From Actinomycetota bacterium (GTDB taxonomy: Bacteria; Actinomycetota; Acidimicrobiia; Actinomarinales; Actinomarinaceae), in assembly GCA_014384285.1 (NCBI GenBank), contig JACNGE010000006.1, positions 1 through 64,000 of the forward strand: a stretch of 64,000 nt of DNA. The letters are read 5' to 3'. Both the position numbers and the translations under genes were made by a program. The notes beneath the pieces were generated by a model that ran no database searches, had not been told where the DNA came from, and was given only the letters and a program-made list of their open reading frames with translations. Below are positions 33,536-41,941 of the stretch, piece by piece; the first letter of the stretch is position 1; each line of letters begins with the position of its first letter.

Positions 33536-36130
33536 ATGAAAGCACTGACAAACTTTTTTAGTTCAGCAGCAACAAAACGTCCCGTCGTAACAATTTTAGT
33601 CGTACTTCTTCTTACTGGATTCTTCGGATACATGGCTACACAGGCCGAGGAGTTGAGCACAAGTTTTGGTGGAGAACTTGACACTCCTGAGATTCAGGCA
33701 CAATCAAAATTAGGTGAGTATTTTGCATCTTCTGGAGGACAAAGCGTTTTCCAAGTAATTATGACTGGTGAGGATGTATTAACCGTAGATGGTTACAAAG
33801 CTTGGATTGAGATTCAACAAGTTGTTGCTACCAGTGAAATTTCAGAATATCTAATCACTCAACCTGGGCAGGGAGCTCTACAAGGATTTTTTGGTCCTAT
33901 TGATTTTGCTAGAGCATTTAACCCAATGTTTAATATTAATCAAATGAATGACGATCAATTAAAACAAGCTTATAAAGCTGCTTCAGCACAAATGCCACCT
34001 GAATTTCAAGCTTTTGCATCAGCACTTCTCTCCGAAAACTATGATTCTGACACAGTTTCATCGACAGCTGGTTTGGCAATAATTACAATTGATTCTGCAA
34101 AAATTGCAGATGCTTTTGGTGGTAGTGATGGAGCTTTTATAGAACAACCACGAATGGAAGTACAATTAAGTGATGAATTATCAGCAATCTCTGAAAAATA
34201 TGAATCAATTGATGTCAGTGGTTTCTCATTCGGAATTTTACTTGTTAATGATGGCGATGATTTTATCAGTGAAATAGGAGTACTTTTCGGTAAAGCATTC
34301 TTGATTATCTTAGGCGTACTTGCCTATATATTTTTTATTAGGCCCAGAAAAGGTTATGGCTTTTTTAAATCTTCAAGAAGAACTGTTAGTGATTTGCTTC
34401 TAAGTCTTGGAACTATATTACTTTCAATCAGCTGGATGCAAGGAATAGGTGCTTTACTTGGCCCTGGTTATTTGAATGTTATTGGTGCACCTAATCAGAT
34501 ATCCCAAATTGCCCCTATATTATTAATTGGTTTAGGAGTTGACTATGCAATCCATTTCACAGGGAGATACAGGGAAGAATTAGGCAATGGCCAATCAGTT
34601 AAAGATGCAACTACGAACACACTTAGCTCAGTTGGAATAGCTCTTTCACTCGCTACTTTGGCAACAATAGTTGGATTCCTTTCAAATGTTGTATCACCAT
34701 TACCTGAATTTAAAGATTTTGGAATTACAGTATCCTTCGGTATCTTATTTGCATTATTGCTCGTAATGACATTTGTTCCAGCTATAAGATCATTATTAGA
34801 TAAAAGAGCAGAAACAAAAGAATCAATCAGCAGAGAAGCATTCTCATCATCAGGTGAAAGTGTTCTAAATAAAATAGCTGGTGCTAGTTCAATCATACCC
34901 AAAAAGCTAAAACTAATTAGTGTTGCCTTGTTAATAGGAGTTTCTGGCTATGGGTATATTAGTTTTACAAATTTAGATACAGTCTTTAACTTTACTGATT
35001 TCCTACCAGAAGACGATCCAGTTGTAGCCACACTTGCAGTTTTGACCGATGAATTTGGTGGGGGTTTTGGAGAGACAACTTCTGTATTGCTTGAAGGAGA
35101 AAATCTAGCTACACCAGAGATTCATAATGCAATTATTGATGCAATTAATGACCTAGCCGGAGCAGATAATGTAGTCGTATTTGGTGAAAATGTAGCAAAT
35201 GAATCAGTTGTAGCGTCTATTGGTTCAATGCTTTTACCACAAAATGCTTTACCAGGTTCACCTCCTCAAACTCCTGATATGGAACTTATTTCAGGACTTA
35301 TGTCATATGGAGTTCAGGTAATGTCAGGAGAAGGACTGGATGCATTGAAGGTGTCTTCTACGGGTGACGTTGACTCCTTATACAAATTTTTACTTGTCTC
35401 CGATCCTGCAACTTTTTCAGGCTCCTTATTCTTAAATGAGGAAGAGGTATTTACGGCTCAGCAAATAAAAATAACTACATCAGCTGGTTCTGAGGGTTCC
35501 AGACAGTTAACTGAGGATATCTATGGAGCTTTTCAACCTGTAATCAACCTGGGAGTTGATGTAGCTGCTACAAATGACAGCATAGTTACAAACAGTGTTA
35601 GTGATTTAATTTCTGCATCACAATTTCAATCCTTAGTATTTGCAATTCTGTCCTCCATGATTTTTTTGATAATTTATTACTGGATAGATTTGAGAAGGCC
35701 ATTTCTTGGCGTGGTAACTATTTTCCCAGTTATAGCAATAGTTATGGGTACTTACTTAGGAATGAATTTATTAGATATTCCTTTAAATCCGGTTACAGCC
35801 ACATTGACTGGTATAGCAATTGGAATAGGTGTTCCTTTTGTTATTCACGTCACAAATAGATTTAGAGAAGCATTAAATAATGACTCAAATCCTGTTACAG
35901 CAATAACATCGACCTTAAAAACTACAGGAGGCTCATTATTTGGCTCTGCATTTACAACTATGGCGGGTTTTGGAATTCTCACAACTTCCACACTAAAACC
36001 GTTCCAGCAAATGGGACAAGTTGTACTAGTTTCTATAGGTTTTGCTTTAGTGGCATCTATTTTAATTCTCCCAACATTACTTGTTTTGTGGGCAAATTAT
36101 CATAATAAAAAAACTGCTAAATCTTTGTAA
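33536..36130 (+). CDS. RND superfamily exporter (MMPL/HpnN-like hydrophobe transporter)
   Basis: Inner-membrane transporter of 864 residues with the two-fold RND plan. It has a helix near residues 16-33, an external domain to about 230, a block of five helices with a sterol-sensing-like LLIGLGVDYAIHFTGRYREE (near 335), a helix near 460, a second external domain, and a final block with TGIAIGIGVPFVIHVTNRFREAL. The two GxxxD/H-type helices are the likely proton path. It resembles hydrophobe or lipid exporters (MMPL, HpnN) rather than drug pumps, and no membrane-fusion partner is next to it. Substrate is unknown; a wall or membrane lipid is a guess. Confidence 0.82.
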   Translation: MKALTNFFSSAATKRPVVTILVVLLLTGFFGYMATQAEELSTSFGGELDTPEIQAQSKLGEYFASSGGQSVFQVIMTGEDVLTVDGYKAWIEIQQVVATSEISEYLITQPGQGALQGFFGPIDFARAFNPMFNINQMNDDQLKQAYKAASAQMPPEFQAFASALLSENYDSDTVSSTAGLAIITIDSAKIADAFGGSDGAFIEQPRMEVQLSDELSAISEKYESIDVSGFSFGILLVNDGDDFISEIGVLFGKAFLIILGVLAYIFFIRPRKGYGFFKSSRRTVSDLLLSLGTILLSISWMQGIGALLGPGYLNVIGAPNQISQIAPILLIGLGVDYAIHFTGRYREELGNGQSVKDATTNTLSSVGIALSLATLATIVGFLSNVVSPLPEFKDFGITVSFGILFALLLVMTFVPAIRSLLDKRAETKESISREAFSSSGESVLNKIAGASSIIPKKLKLISVALLIGVSGYGYISFTNLDTVFNFTDFLPEDDPVVATLAVLTDEFGGGFGETTSVLLEGENLATPEIHNAIIDAINDLAGADNVVVFGENVANESVVASIGSMLLPQNALPGSPPQTPDMELISGLMSYGVQVMSGEGLDALKVSSTGDVDSLYKFLLVSDPATFSGSLFLNEEEVFTAQQIKITTSAGSEGSRQLTEDIYGAFQPVINLGVDVAATNDSIVTNSVSDLISASQFQSLVFAILSSMIFLIIYYWIDLRRPFLGVVTIFPVIAIVMGTYLGMNLLDIPLNPVTATLTGIAIGIGVPFVIHVTNRFREALNNDSNPVTAITSTLKTTGGSLFGSAFTTMAGFGILTTSTLKPFQQMGQVVLVSIGFALVASILILPTLLVLWANYHNKKTAKSL

Positions 36131-36140
36131 ATTAAGTTAT

Positions 36141-36146
36141 TACTAT
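36141..36146 (+). promoter_or_regulatory. -10 box TACTAT before the Nif3 gene
   Basis: TACTAT lies 7 bases before GTG 36154. It fits leaderless transcription of the Nif3, zinc-ribbon and RNase H run. Confidence 0.35.
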
Positions 36147-36153
36147 TAGATGA

Positions 36154-36918
36154 GTGAATGTTGATAATTTATTAGATACTATTGATAAAATTTGTCCTCT
36201 CGAGGATGCATTTGAAGATGATAAAGTAGGCTTGCTGATTGGAGCTCGCGCTAATACAGTTTCCGGAATTGTAGTTAGTCATGATTTAGATTTAAGAACT
36301 TTACAGTACTGCAAAGAAAACCAAGTTAATACAGTTATTTCTTATCACCCAGCAACATATAGGAAATTTGATAATCTAAACGAAGACCTAATGCTTTCAA
36401 AATTATCTTTGGAATATTACAAAGAAAATATAAATGTAATTTCTATTCATACAGCCCAAGACGTATCTGATCATGGAAATGCAGATATCCTGGCAGGTTT
36501 ATTTAATTTAAGGAATATTAAAAATTTTGGTCTTACTTTAAATGAAAGAGGTGTAGGAAGAATTGGAGAAATTGAGGAAAAAGATTCAGATTCTATGCAA
36601 AAGTTTGTCAAAGAGAAATTGAGAACAGAAATTATTAGAACGAATGATTATTTTAAATCACAAAAAAATATAAATACTATTGCACTAGTTCCTGGTTCAG
36701 GGACTCAATTTTTACAAGAAATTTTAGGTAAGGTAGATTTATTTATTACTGGTGATGTTTCTCACCACCATTTTTTATTAGCTGATGAGTATGAAATGGG
36801 AGTAATTCAACTAAACCATATCTCAACGGAAAAACCAGGGATGAAAATCTTTACGGAGAAACTTAATAAAATCCTAATGACAGAAATAGAATATTTATAT
36901 AACGAATATTATGAATGA
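36154..36918 (+). CDS. Nif3-like dinuclear metal centre protein
   Basis: NIF3/YbgI family protein that binds two metal ions; its reaction is not settled (GTP cyclohydrolase-like activity is proposed for some members). Metal ligands are visible in SYHPATYRKFD near 66, SIHTAQDVSDHGNAD near 97-111, and GDVSHHHFLLADE and NHISTEKPG near 206-232. At 254 residues it is the short form without the inserted PII-like domain. GTG start. The gene order Nif3, zinc-ribbon protein, RNase H matches actinobacterial genomes such as Mycobacterium tuberculosis (Rv2230c-Rv2228c). Confidence 0.87.
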   Translation: MNVDNLLDTIDKICPLEDAFEDDKVGLLIGARANTVSGIVVSHDLDLRTLQYCKENQVNTVISYHPATYRKFDNLNEDLMLSKLSLEYYKENINVISIHTAQDVSDHGNADILAGLFNLRNIKNFGLTLNERGVGRIGEIEEKDSDSMQKFVKEKLRTEIIRTNDYFKSQKNINTIALVPGSGTQFLQEILGKVDLFITGDVSHHHFLLADEYEMGVIQLNHISTEKPGMKIFTEKLNKILMTEIEYLYNEYYE

Positions 36919-37621
36919 ACCATTCTTGCTCAGCAACTTAATAGAACTTCAAGAAATTGATAATAAAATTTATAAAATTGAAAATGAAAAAAAGAGTAGC
37001 GAGAGTGTTGTTCGACTAATGTCGCTTGAGTCAGATTTTAAAGAATTAACTGAGAAGATTACTATCCAAAAAAATGAAATTCAAAACTATTACAAAGAAA
37101 AAGATACTATTTCCTTTTCAAGAACATCTATATCCCAAAAAATATTTGATATTAAAACAAAACTTGAAGATAAATCTCTAGATTCAAATGACTTATTGAA
37201 CTATACGAAACAAAAAGAATCTAATGAGTCACAATTGTCACAACTGGATACAAAGCTCAATATATTAAATCGAAACAATCAGGATGAACTCGATGAAATA
37301 AAAAAATTAACTGAGTCCCTTAATGAAGTTAAAAGCGACTTGATCGAAATTTCAAAATTGGTTAAAAATGAGTGGCAAATGATTGATGAGAAATTGTCAG
37401 TGTTCGAAAGTGAAAAAAAAGAGTTAATATCAACTTTTCCTCAAAAAGTACAAGAACTTTACGATGATCTTAAATCTAGAGGTGTAGATGTAATTGCTGC
37501 TTATAGACTAGAAAATAATCAATGTGGGTGTTGTGGAGTAGATTTAACTAGTAGCGAACTAGATTCCATTTTTGACACTGAGTTTCAGCAGTGTCCTTAT
37601 TGTGGTGGTATCTTAGTTTGA
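36911..37621 (+). CDS. coiled-coil protein with C-terminal zinc ribbon (zf-RING_7)
   Basis: Residues 10-185 are predicted by eye to form a long, charged coiled coil rich in Lys and Glu, with few prolines. The end carries CGCCGVDLTSSELDSI and CPYCGG, a four-cysteine zinc ribbon. This matches the actinobacterial zf-RING_7 family, for which binding to the neighbouring Nif3 protein or to nucleic acid has been suggested. It overlaps Nif3 by 8 bases and its TGA overlaps the RNase H TTG start. Confidence 0.82.
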   Translation: MNEPFLLSNLIELQEIDNKIYKIENEKKSSESVVRLMSLESDFKELTEKITIQKNEIQNYYKEKDTISFSRTSISQKIFDIKTKLEDKSLDSNDLLNYTKQKESNESQLSQLDTKLNILNRNNQDELDEIKKLTESLNEVKSDLIEISKLVKNEWQMIDEKLSVFESEKKELISTFPQKVQELYDDLKSRGVDVIAAYRLENNQCGCCGVDLTSSELDSIFDTEFQQCPYCGGILV

Positions 37622-38010
37622 ATCTCAACATTTATTGTGATGGAGCATCACGTTCAAATCCTGGAGATGCTTCTATTGGAGTTTCGATAGTCGAAAACAA
37701 TTTAGAAAAAGCAACTATCTCTAAGAAAATTGGAATAGCAACTAATAACGTAGCAGAATATTTAGCTTTAATTGAAGGATTGAAGTACTGTGTTGACAAT
37801 AAAGTTCAAAATGTAATATTTTATTTAGACTCCAATTTAGTAGTTGAACAAATTATGGGAAATTATAAAGTAAAGTCGGAGAACTTAAAAGAGCATTATG
37901 AAGAAGCTATAAATTTGATTTCTCATATCGAGAACTTTTCAATCCACCATATCTATAGAGAAAATAATAAAAGGGCTGATCAATTAGCTAACCAGGCTTT
38001 GGATAGCTAA
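37618..38010 (+). CDS. RNase HI-like protein
   Basis: Single RNase H fold (RVT_3 type) that would cut the RNA of RNA-DNA hybrids. The acidic active site is visible: D in IYCDGASRSNPGD near residue 7, E in NNVAEYLALIEGL near 45, D in FYLDSNLVVEQI near 68, and D in KRADQLANQAL near 121. I place the start at TTG 37618, overlapping the previous stop, since earlier starts read through the zinc-ribbon codons. At 130 residues it lacks the C-terminal phosphatase domain that follows in the M. tuberculosis homologue Rv2228c. Confidence 0.83.
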   Translation: MNLNIYCDGASRSNPGDASIGVSIVENNLEKATISKKIGIATNNVAEYLALIEGLKYCVDNKVQNVIFYLDSNLVVEQIMGNYKVKSENLKEHYEEAINLISHIENFSIHHIYRENNKRADQLANQALDS

Positions 38011-38471
38011 TGTTTTTTTGGTTTATAGGTACTGGAGTCTTAATATTTAAATCAGTTTTTAAAGATACTAAAGCAGATTTAAGATATCTAATTGTAGGAC
38101 TTATATTTCTTGACATTTTAGACAGTTTGTTGTCAGTCAGCTTTATTGATAAAGAACCAAGGTTTATCACTCATTCGTTATTATTTTCAGTTTTGGTTAT
38201 GTTTGTGATAATGATAATTTCTAAAAGAGCAACAATATTTAGAAAAAACTCACTCCTTTTCTCAATTGGTCTTTATTTACATTTATTGTTAGATTTCATG
38301 TGGCTCGATCAGACTAATTTCCTTTACCCCTTGCCATTCGAGTCAAGTGATAATTTTGTTAAACCTAGGTTAACCACAGCAATATTAGAGGTATTCGGAG
38401 TTACTTATTTGGCGTTTAAGTTAAAGTCTAAAAATTTAATTGAAAAATTTTTAACAGAGGGAATCATTTAG
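38010..38471 (+). CDS. small membrane protein, YdjM-like putative metal-dependent hydrolase
   Basis: Membrane protein of 153 residues with four or five hydrophobic segments. THSLLFSVLVMFVIM and LYLHLLLDFMWLDQTNF carry the spaced His and Asp residues seen in inner-membrane metal-dependent hydrolases of the YdjM/DUF457 type. That match is from pattern only. It starts on the last base of the RNase H stop codon and overlaps the convergent permease gene by 8 bases. No clear role. Confidence 0.5.
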   Translation: MFFWFIGTGVLIFKSVFKDTKADLRYLIVGLIFLDILDSLLSVSFIDKEPRFITHSLLFSVLVMFVIMIISKRATIFRKNSLLFSIGLYLHLLLDFMWLDQTNFLYPLPFESSDNFVKPRLTTAILEVFGVTYLAFKLKSKNLIEKFLTEGII

Positions 38472-39195
38472 AAGTTTTAACTAACATGTTAAAACTTACT
38501 AATATTAAAAAAACTGCAAATGAGGTATTTAGAAACTCCTGTGGGAGTCTAAAAGCTAAATTACCTCCAATGATTGATCCAACAATTCCTGAAATTCCAA
38601 CAATAGAACCTCGTTTTGCAAATTCTCGATCATTTCTAAGCTTTGTGTAAGCTGCAGTTAGAGCGGTAGGTACAGTAGTGATTAAAGAAAATCCTTGAGC
38701 TGTTAGATTTCCCAATCCTCCAAAAAAAATTAATAGCGGAATTCTTACAATTCCGCCACCAATCCCAAGTAGTCCAGAAAGTACACCTGAGAAGATGCCT
38801 ATTAATAGATATAAGACGATATTTTCTTCATATTTAGATGAAAATCCTGTAGAAAAAATCATCCTGTATGAAACAACCAAAAGCAATACTGCAAAAATTC
38901 TTTGTAAAGTCTTTGTTTCTAGTGAAAAAGTCAACTTACTACCCAAGTATCCACCAATTATTCCGCCAATTATGAGATAAATTATGTAGATTGAAAAGGT
39001 TTGTCCATTTGAAATATATATGACACTACTAGTAGTTGCTACAAAAACTACTGCCATAGATGATATTCCAGTATTTATTTTGAAGTCTTGATTTGTAAAA
39101 TATGTTAAGAGAGGAACAAATACTACACCGCCACCTATACCCAACACACCAGAAAGAAACCCTCCTAAAGAACCAATCAAAAATAAAGATAGCAA
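38464..39195 (-). CDS. TauE/SafE family anion permease
   Basis: Polytopic membrane protein of 243 residues in two homologous halves, each with the family loop: GGFLSGVLGIGGGVVFVPLLTYF near residue 10 and GVLSGLLGIGGGIVRIPLLIFFGG near 136. Family members export sulfite, sulfoacetate or related organic anions. It begins one base after the F420-type oxidoreductase gene ends, so the two are likely co-transcribed; nothing in the context fixes the substrate. Confidence 0.85.
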   Translation of the reverse strand: MLSLFLIGSLGGFLSGVLGIGGGVVFVPLLTYFTNQDFKINTGISSMAVVFVATTSSVIYISNGQTFSIYIIYLIIGGIIGGYLGSKLTFSLETKTLQRIFAVLLLVVSYRMIFSTGFSSKYEENIVLYLLIGIFSGVLSGLLGIGGGIVRIPLLIFFGGLGNLTAQGFSLITTVPTALTAAYTKLRNDREFAKRGSIVGISGIVGSIIGGNLAFRLPQEFLNTSFAVFLILVSFNMLVKTSK

Positions 39196-39196
39196 T

Positions 39197-40177
39197 TTAT
39201 TGTTTAAGTCTTGGCAGTAACTCTTTGCCCAGCAATTTTATAGTCTCTTCCTGATTAACAGATGAGATTTGAATTGTAACTATTTCTGACCCAAAGTCAG
39301 AAACTAAAGGTGAGTAAATATTTATTAACTCTTCAATACTTCCAGCTCTGGAAAATTTTGACATTATTTCTTCTTTTGGCAGTGAATCAGCTTGCTCCCT
39401 TAAAGCCTTAGGGTCAATTTCTTGTAATCGATTAGGTGCTCTGAGTCCTCTCCAAGATTTAAGGGATTCCCATGCATCTTCGTCATTTTCAGCAAACATT
39501 GTCCACCTGTAGGTATGAACTCTTAATTTTGACTTTCCAAGCTCATCAGTTTTTATTTTCGCTGGATTTATTACCCGTTCATAAGCATCCTCAGGATTTT
39601 TCACACTTATCATCAGGCCATCAGCATATTCTGCTGCTAGATTCGAAGATTTAGGTCCTCCGGCAGCTAGCCATATGGGAACATCTTTAAGTGGGGGAGA
39701 GTATAACTTAGCACCATAAGTTGAGTAAAACTCTCCTTCATAATCTAGCTTTTCACCATTTAACAGTCTTCTTATGATAATTAATGCCTCCTTCATTCTG
39801 GATGCTCTTTCATCATATTTTGGAAAACTGTAACCTAGTGGACCTTCATTCATATTTTCACCTGTTCCAACACCAAGGTGAAATGTAGATTTTGTTAACC
39901 TATCAATAGTTGCAGATGCTTGAGCAACTACTCCTGGATGCATTCTCCAGAGTGGTGTGGTTACACCAGTACCTAAATCTAAATTAGGAGTGTTATTTGC
40001 TAGAGCTCCTAGTGTTGACCAAGTAAAATTCGAAGCTGAATAATCATCAACCCATGGATGAAAGTGTTCTGAAATTGTTACCATATCAAAACCAACTTCT
40101 TTTGCTAGCTTTGCGTGTTCAATTAATGTCTCAGGTTGCCATTGTTCTGATCCCAAGAAATAAGAAAATTTTGTCAT
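39197..40177 (-). CDS. LLM-class F420-dependent oxidoreductase
   Basis: Luciferase-like TIM-barrel protein of 326 residues resembling F420-dependent glucose-6-phosphate dehydrogenase and the TIGR03557 group. Motifs are HAKLAKEVGFDMVTISEHFHPW, LDLGTGVTTPLWRMHPGVVAQASATIDRL, and FHLGVGTGENMNEGPLG. The early histidine (SEHFHPW) aligns with the F420-family active site. F420 use is typical of actinobacteria, and its use here is an inference. TAACCT lies 6 bases before the ATG on this strand. Confidence 0.82.
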   Translation of the reverse strand: MTKFSYFLGSEQWQPETLIEHAKLAKEVGFDMVTISEHFHPWVDDYSASNFTWSTLGALANNTPNLDLGTGVTTPLWRMHPGVVAQASATIDRLTKSTFHLGVGTGENMNEGPLGYSFPKYDERASRMKEALIIIRRLLNGEKLDYEGEFYSTYGAKLYSPPLKDVPIWLAAGGPKSSNLAAEYADGLMISVKNPEDAYERVINPAKIKTDELGKSKLRVHTYRWTMFAENDEDAWESLKSWRGLRAPNRLQEIDPKALREQADSLPKEEIMSKFSRAGSIEELINIYSPLVSDFGSEIVTIQISSVNQEETIKLLGKELLPRLKQ

Positions 40178-40209
40178 TACATAAGGTTAACAAATAATGT
40201 AATTTAGGT

Positions 40210-40232
40210 GGGTGCCTCAAAAAGAGACACCC
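40210..40232 (-). terminator. hairpin downstream of rnpB
   Basis: A 9-pair stem (40210-40218 with 40224-40232, one G-U pair in the RNA) with a five-base loop lies 8 bases after the rnpB 3' end. No clear U-run follows, so it may be a processing stop or a weak terminator. Confidence 0.5.
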
Positions 40233-40240
40233 AGGTTTTA

Positions 40241-40567
40241 TGAGACTATAAGCCGGATTCTGTTTACAAATTAATGTAAGATAATCATCCATCTTGTATA
40301 TTTGTTACCAAATATATCTAGCTATCTACCCGCAATTTTTAGCCGAGCAAGCTAATTGCTACTTGATATTGCACTGAGAGGGGTTTACAAGCTAATTTAA
40401 TTACTTAAATTACTGGTAGTCTCTTACACTACCTTTTCACCCTTACTTACCTTGATAAGCGGTATATTTTCTGTTGCACTTTCCGTCAATTACTTGCCTG
40501 GGAGTTACCCAGCTCTCTGCTCTATAGTGTCCGGACTTTCCTCGATAAATCGCGATTATCCATCTCA
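40241..40567 (-). ncRNA. rnpB: RNase P RNA
   Basis: Catalytic RNA that matures tRNA 5' ends. On the minus strand the 5' part has GAGGAAAGTCCGGAC, and the 3' part has ACAGAATCCGGCTTATAG, the two halves of the universally conserved core. TGAGA at the 5' end pairs with TCTCA at the 3' end to close helix P1, which sets the limits to within a few bases. About 327 nucleotides is normal for a small type A molecule. It lies 27 bases downstream of ccmG on the same strand, so it either has a promoter inside ccmG or is cut from the long ilv-ccm transcript. It fills almost all of the 417-base gap between coding genes. Confidence 0.95.
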
Positions 40568-40594
40568 AGATAACTTTAGCTTACAATTTATTAG

Positions 40595-41071
40595 TTATGA
40601 ATATAAAATTATTATTTCTTCAACGTCACTAAAAGACAACGGGCCAATATATTTCTTGATAATTTCCCCCTTTTTTATGATATGGGTTTCTGGGACACCG
40701 AATACACCAGAGTTAATGGCAAACTCGCTTTTATTGTCAATAAGATAAATTAAGTCTCCGTATCCATATTTATTTAAAAAATCTAATGAATTTGAAACAT
40801 TATCTTGGAAACTGATTAAAACCACTTTTCCATTAAATGATTCAATCTGATTCAAGGAAATAAGCAAATCATGTTCTTCTATGCACTCCAAGCACCATGA
40901 TGCCCAATAATTAATTATTAGAAATTCAGAATCTAAATTAGTTTCATTATCTGAATCAAGGTTTTGTAAGGAATTTATATTTAGATTTGTAATTTGTATT
41001 ACTTCTTGGTTAATCCCTGTACTCGAACAGTAAGACAAAAGAAGAGAAATCAAAATAAGTCTAATTTTCAT
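40595..41071 (-). CDS. ccmG: CcmG/DsbE-like thiol-disulfide protein
   Basis: Thioredoxin-fold protein outside the membrane that keeps apocytochrome c cysteines reduced. It has WASWCLEC with redox Cys60 and Cys63, and GVFGVPETHII with the cis-proline, characteristic of CcmG/TlpA. The N-terminus MKIRLILISLLLSYCSS looks like a signal with a possible lipid-modified Cys15, although the lipobox is poor. Length 158. Last protein gene of the ccm run; overlaps the TPR gene by 11 bases. Confidence 0.83.
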   Translation of the reverse strand: MKIRLILISLLLSYCSSTGINQEVIQITNLNINSLQNLDSDNETNLDSEFLIINYWASWCLECIEEHDLLISLNQIESFNGKVVLISFQDNVSNSLDFLNKYGYGDLIYLIDNKSEFAINSGVFGVPETHIIKKGEIIKKYIGPLSFSDVEEIIILYS

Positions 41072-41591
41072 AATTTGAAATTATTTCCTCTAGTAAATTT
41101 CTATCATCTTCTGAAAGATTTTCAGAAAGGAGTAACTTACTTATTATTTCAAAGCCCTCTGATTTAGTAGATGGCTCTTGTAAATATAAAATTCCAAGAT
41201 AAGTGTTAGATATTATAGACTCAGGATTAATAGAAATTGATTCATTCAAGTATTTAGTTGCTACCTCTGTGTTTCCAGATTCGTAAACCATCCAAGCTAT
41301 TTGGGCGAGTGAGTAACTTTTTAATTCAACATCCGAGGAGTTTTCTGCAACATACATAAAATGAGGGAGGGCCATAGAGTAGTTAACTTCATCGAAATAC
41401 CTATTTGCTAAAGCTATTCTCATTGGAAAAATATCTGGATTATCAGCAATTACAATCTCCATTTCTTCGTTACTTACATTATCAAGATCAGTATTTGTTC
41501 TAGTATATGTTTCAGAATTGTTATATAGATTTATAAAGATTATTACAAAGAGACTAGTAATTCCTATTAGTGAGAAAAACCATTTATTCAT
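41061..41591 (-). CDS. TPR protein of the ccm cluster (CcmI-like)
   Basis: One N-terminal membrane helix (residues 4-22) is followed by about four TPR-like helical pairs: MRIALANRYFDEVNYSMALPHF, SLAQIAWMVYESGNTEVATKYL and ISNTYLGILYLQE. By position between ccmH and ccmG it matches CcmI or the C-terminal half of fused CcmH, which presents apocytochrome to the heme lyase. At 176 residues it is much shorter than proteobacterial CcmI (about 400). Confidence 0.7.
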   Translation of the reverse strand: MNKWFFSLIGITSLFVIIFINLYNNSETYTRTNTDLDNVSNEEMEIVIADNPDIFPMRIALANRYFDEVNYSMALPHFMYVAENSSDVELKSYSLAQIAWMVYESGNTEVATKYLNESISINPESIISNTYLGILYLQEPSTKSEGFEIISKLLLSENLSEDDRNLLEEIISNYEN

Positions 41592-41941
41592 TTTTTAACT
41601 TTTCTTACAAAAAATATTATAAAAATTACTGATATCAGCAGTGGAATAATTATAATTTCTATATTTTTATTCTGTGGATTGGTAATAATTCTCTCACCAA
41701 ATCTGGATACCCAGTAATCATAAATTTCTTGATCGGATAAATTATTATTTATCTGTTCTTTCAACACGAATCTCATGTCATCGGCATACTCAGAAGGAGA
41801 GTCAAAAATAGTTTCACCCTGGCACACAGGGCATAATAGATTTTTACTCCATGTCTCAAATCTAGACTCATCATTTTCGTATAAAAAAGGTAAAAGGACC
41901 AGCGTTAATATTAAACTAACAAATATATATCTATTTTTCAT
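41588..41941 (-). CDS. ccmH: cytochrome c maturation protein CcmH
   Basis: Thiol protein that works with CcmF. It has an N-terminal signal or anchor (residues 5-21), LLCPVCQGETI with Cys37 and Cys40, SEYADDMRFVLKEQI, YWVSRFGERI, and a C-terminal membrane helix (about 95-112). Size and motifs fit the single-domain CcmH. It overlaps ccmF by 11 bases and the TPR gene by 4 bases. Confidence 0.88.
   Translation of the reverse strand: MKNRYIFVSLILTLVLLPFLYENDESRFETWSKNLLCPVCQGETIFDSPSEYADDMRFVLKEQINNNLSDQEIYDYWVSRFGERIITNPQNKNIEIIIIPLLISVIFIIFFVRKVKK

Noticed and set aside
34543-34902. 119-codon minus-strand frame
   Set aside because: Antisense to the conserved sterol-sensing-like part of the RND exporter.
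40452-40748. 98-codon plus-strand frame
   Set aside because: Runs antisense through the rnpB 5' half and the end of ccmG; no protein family.
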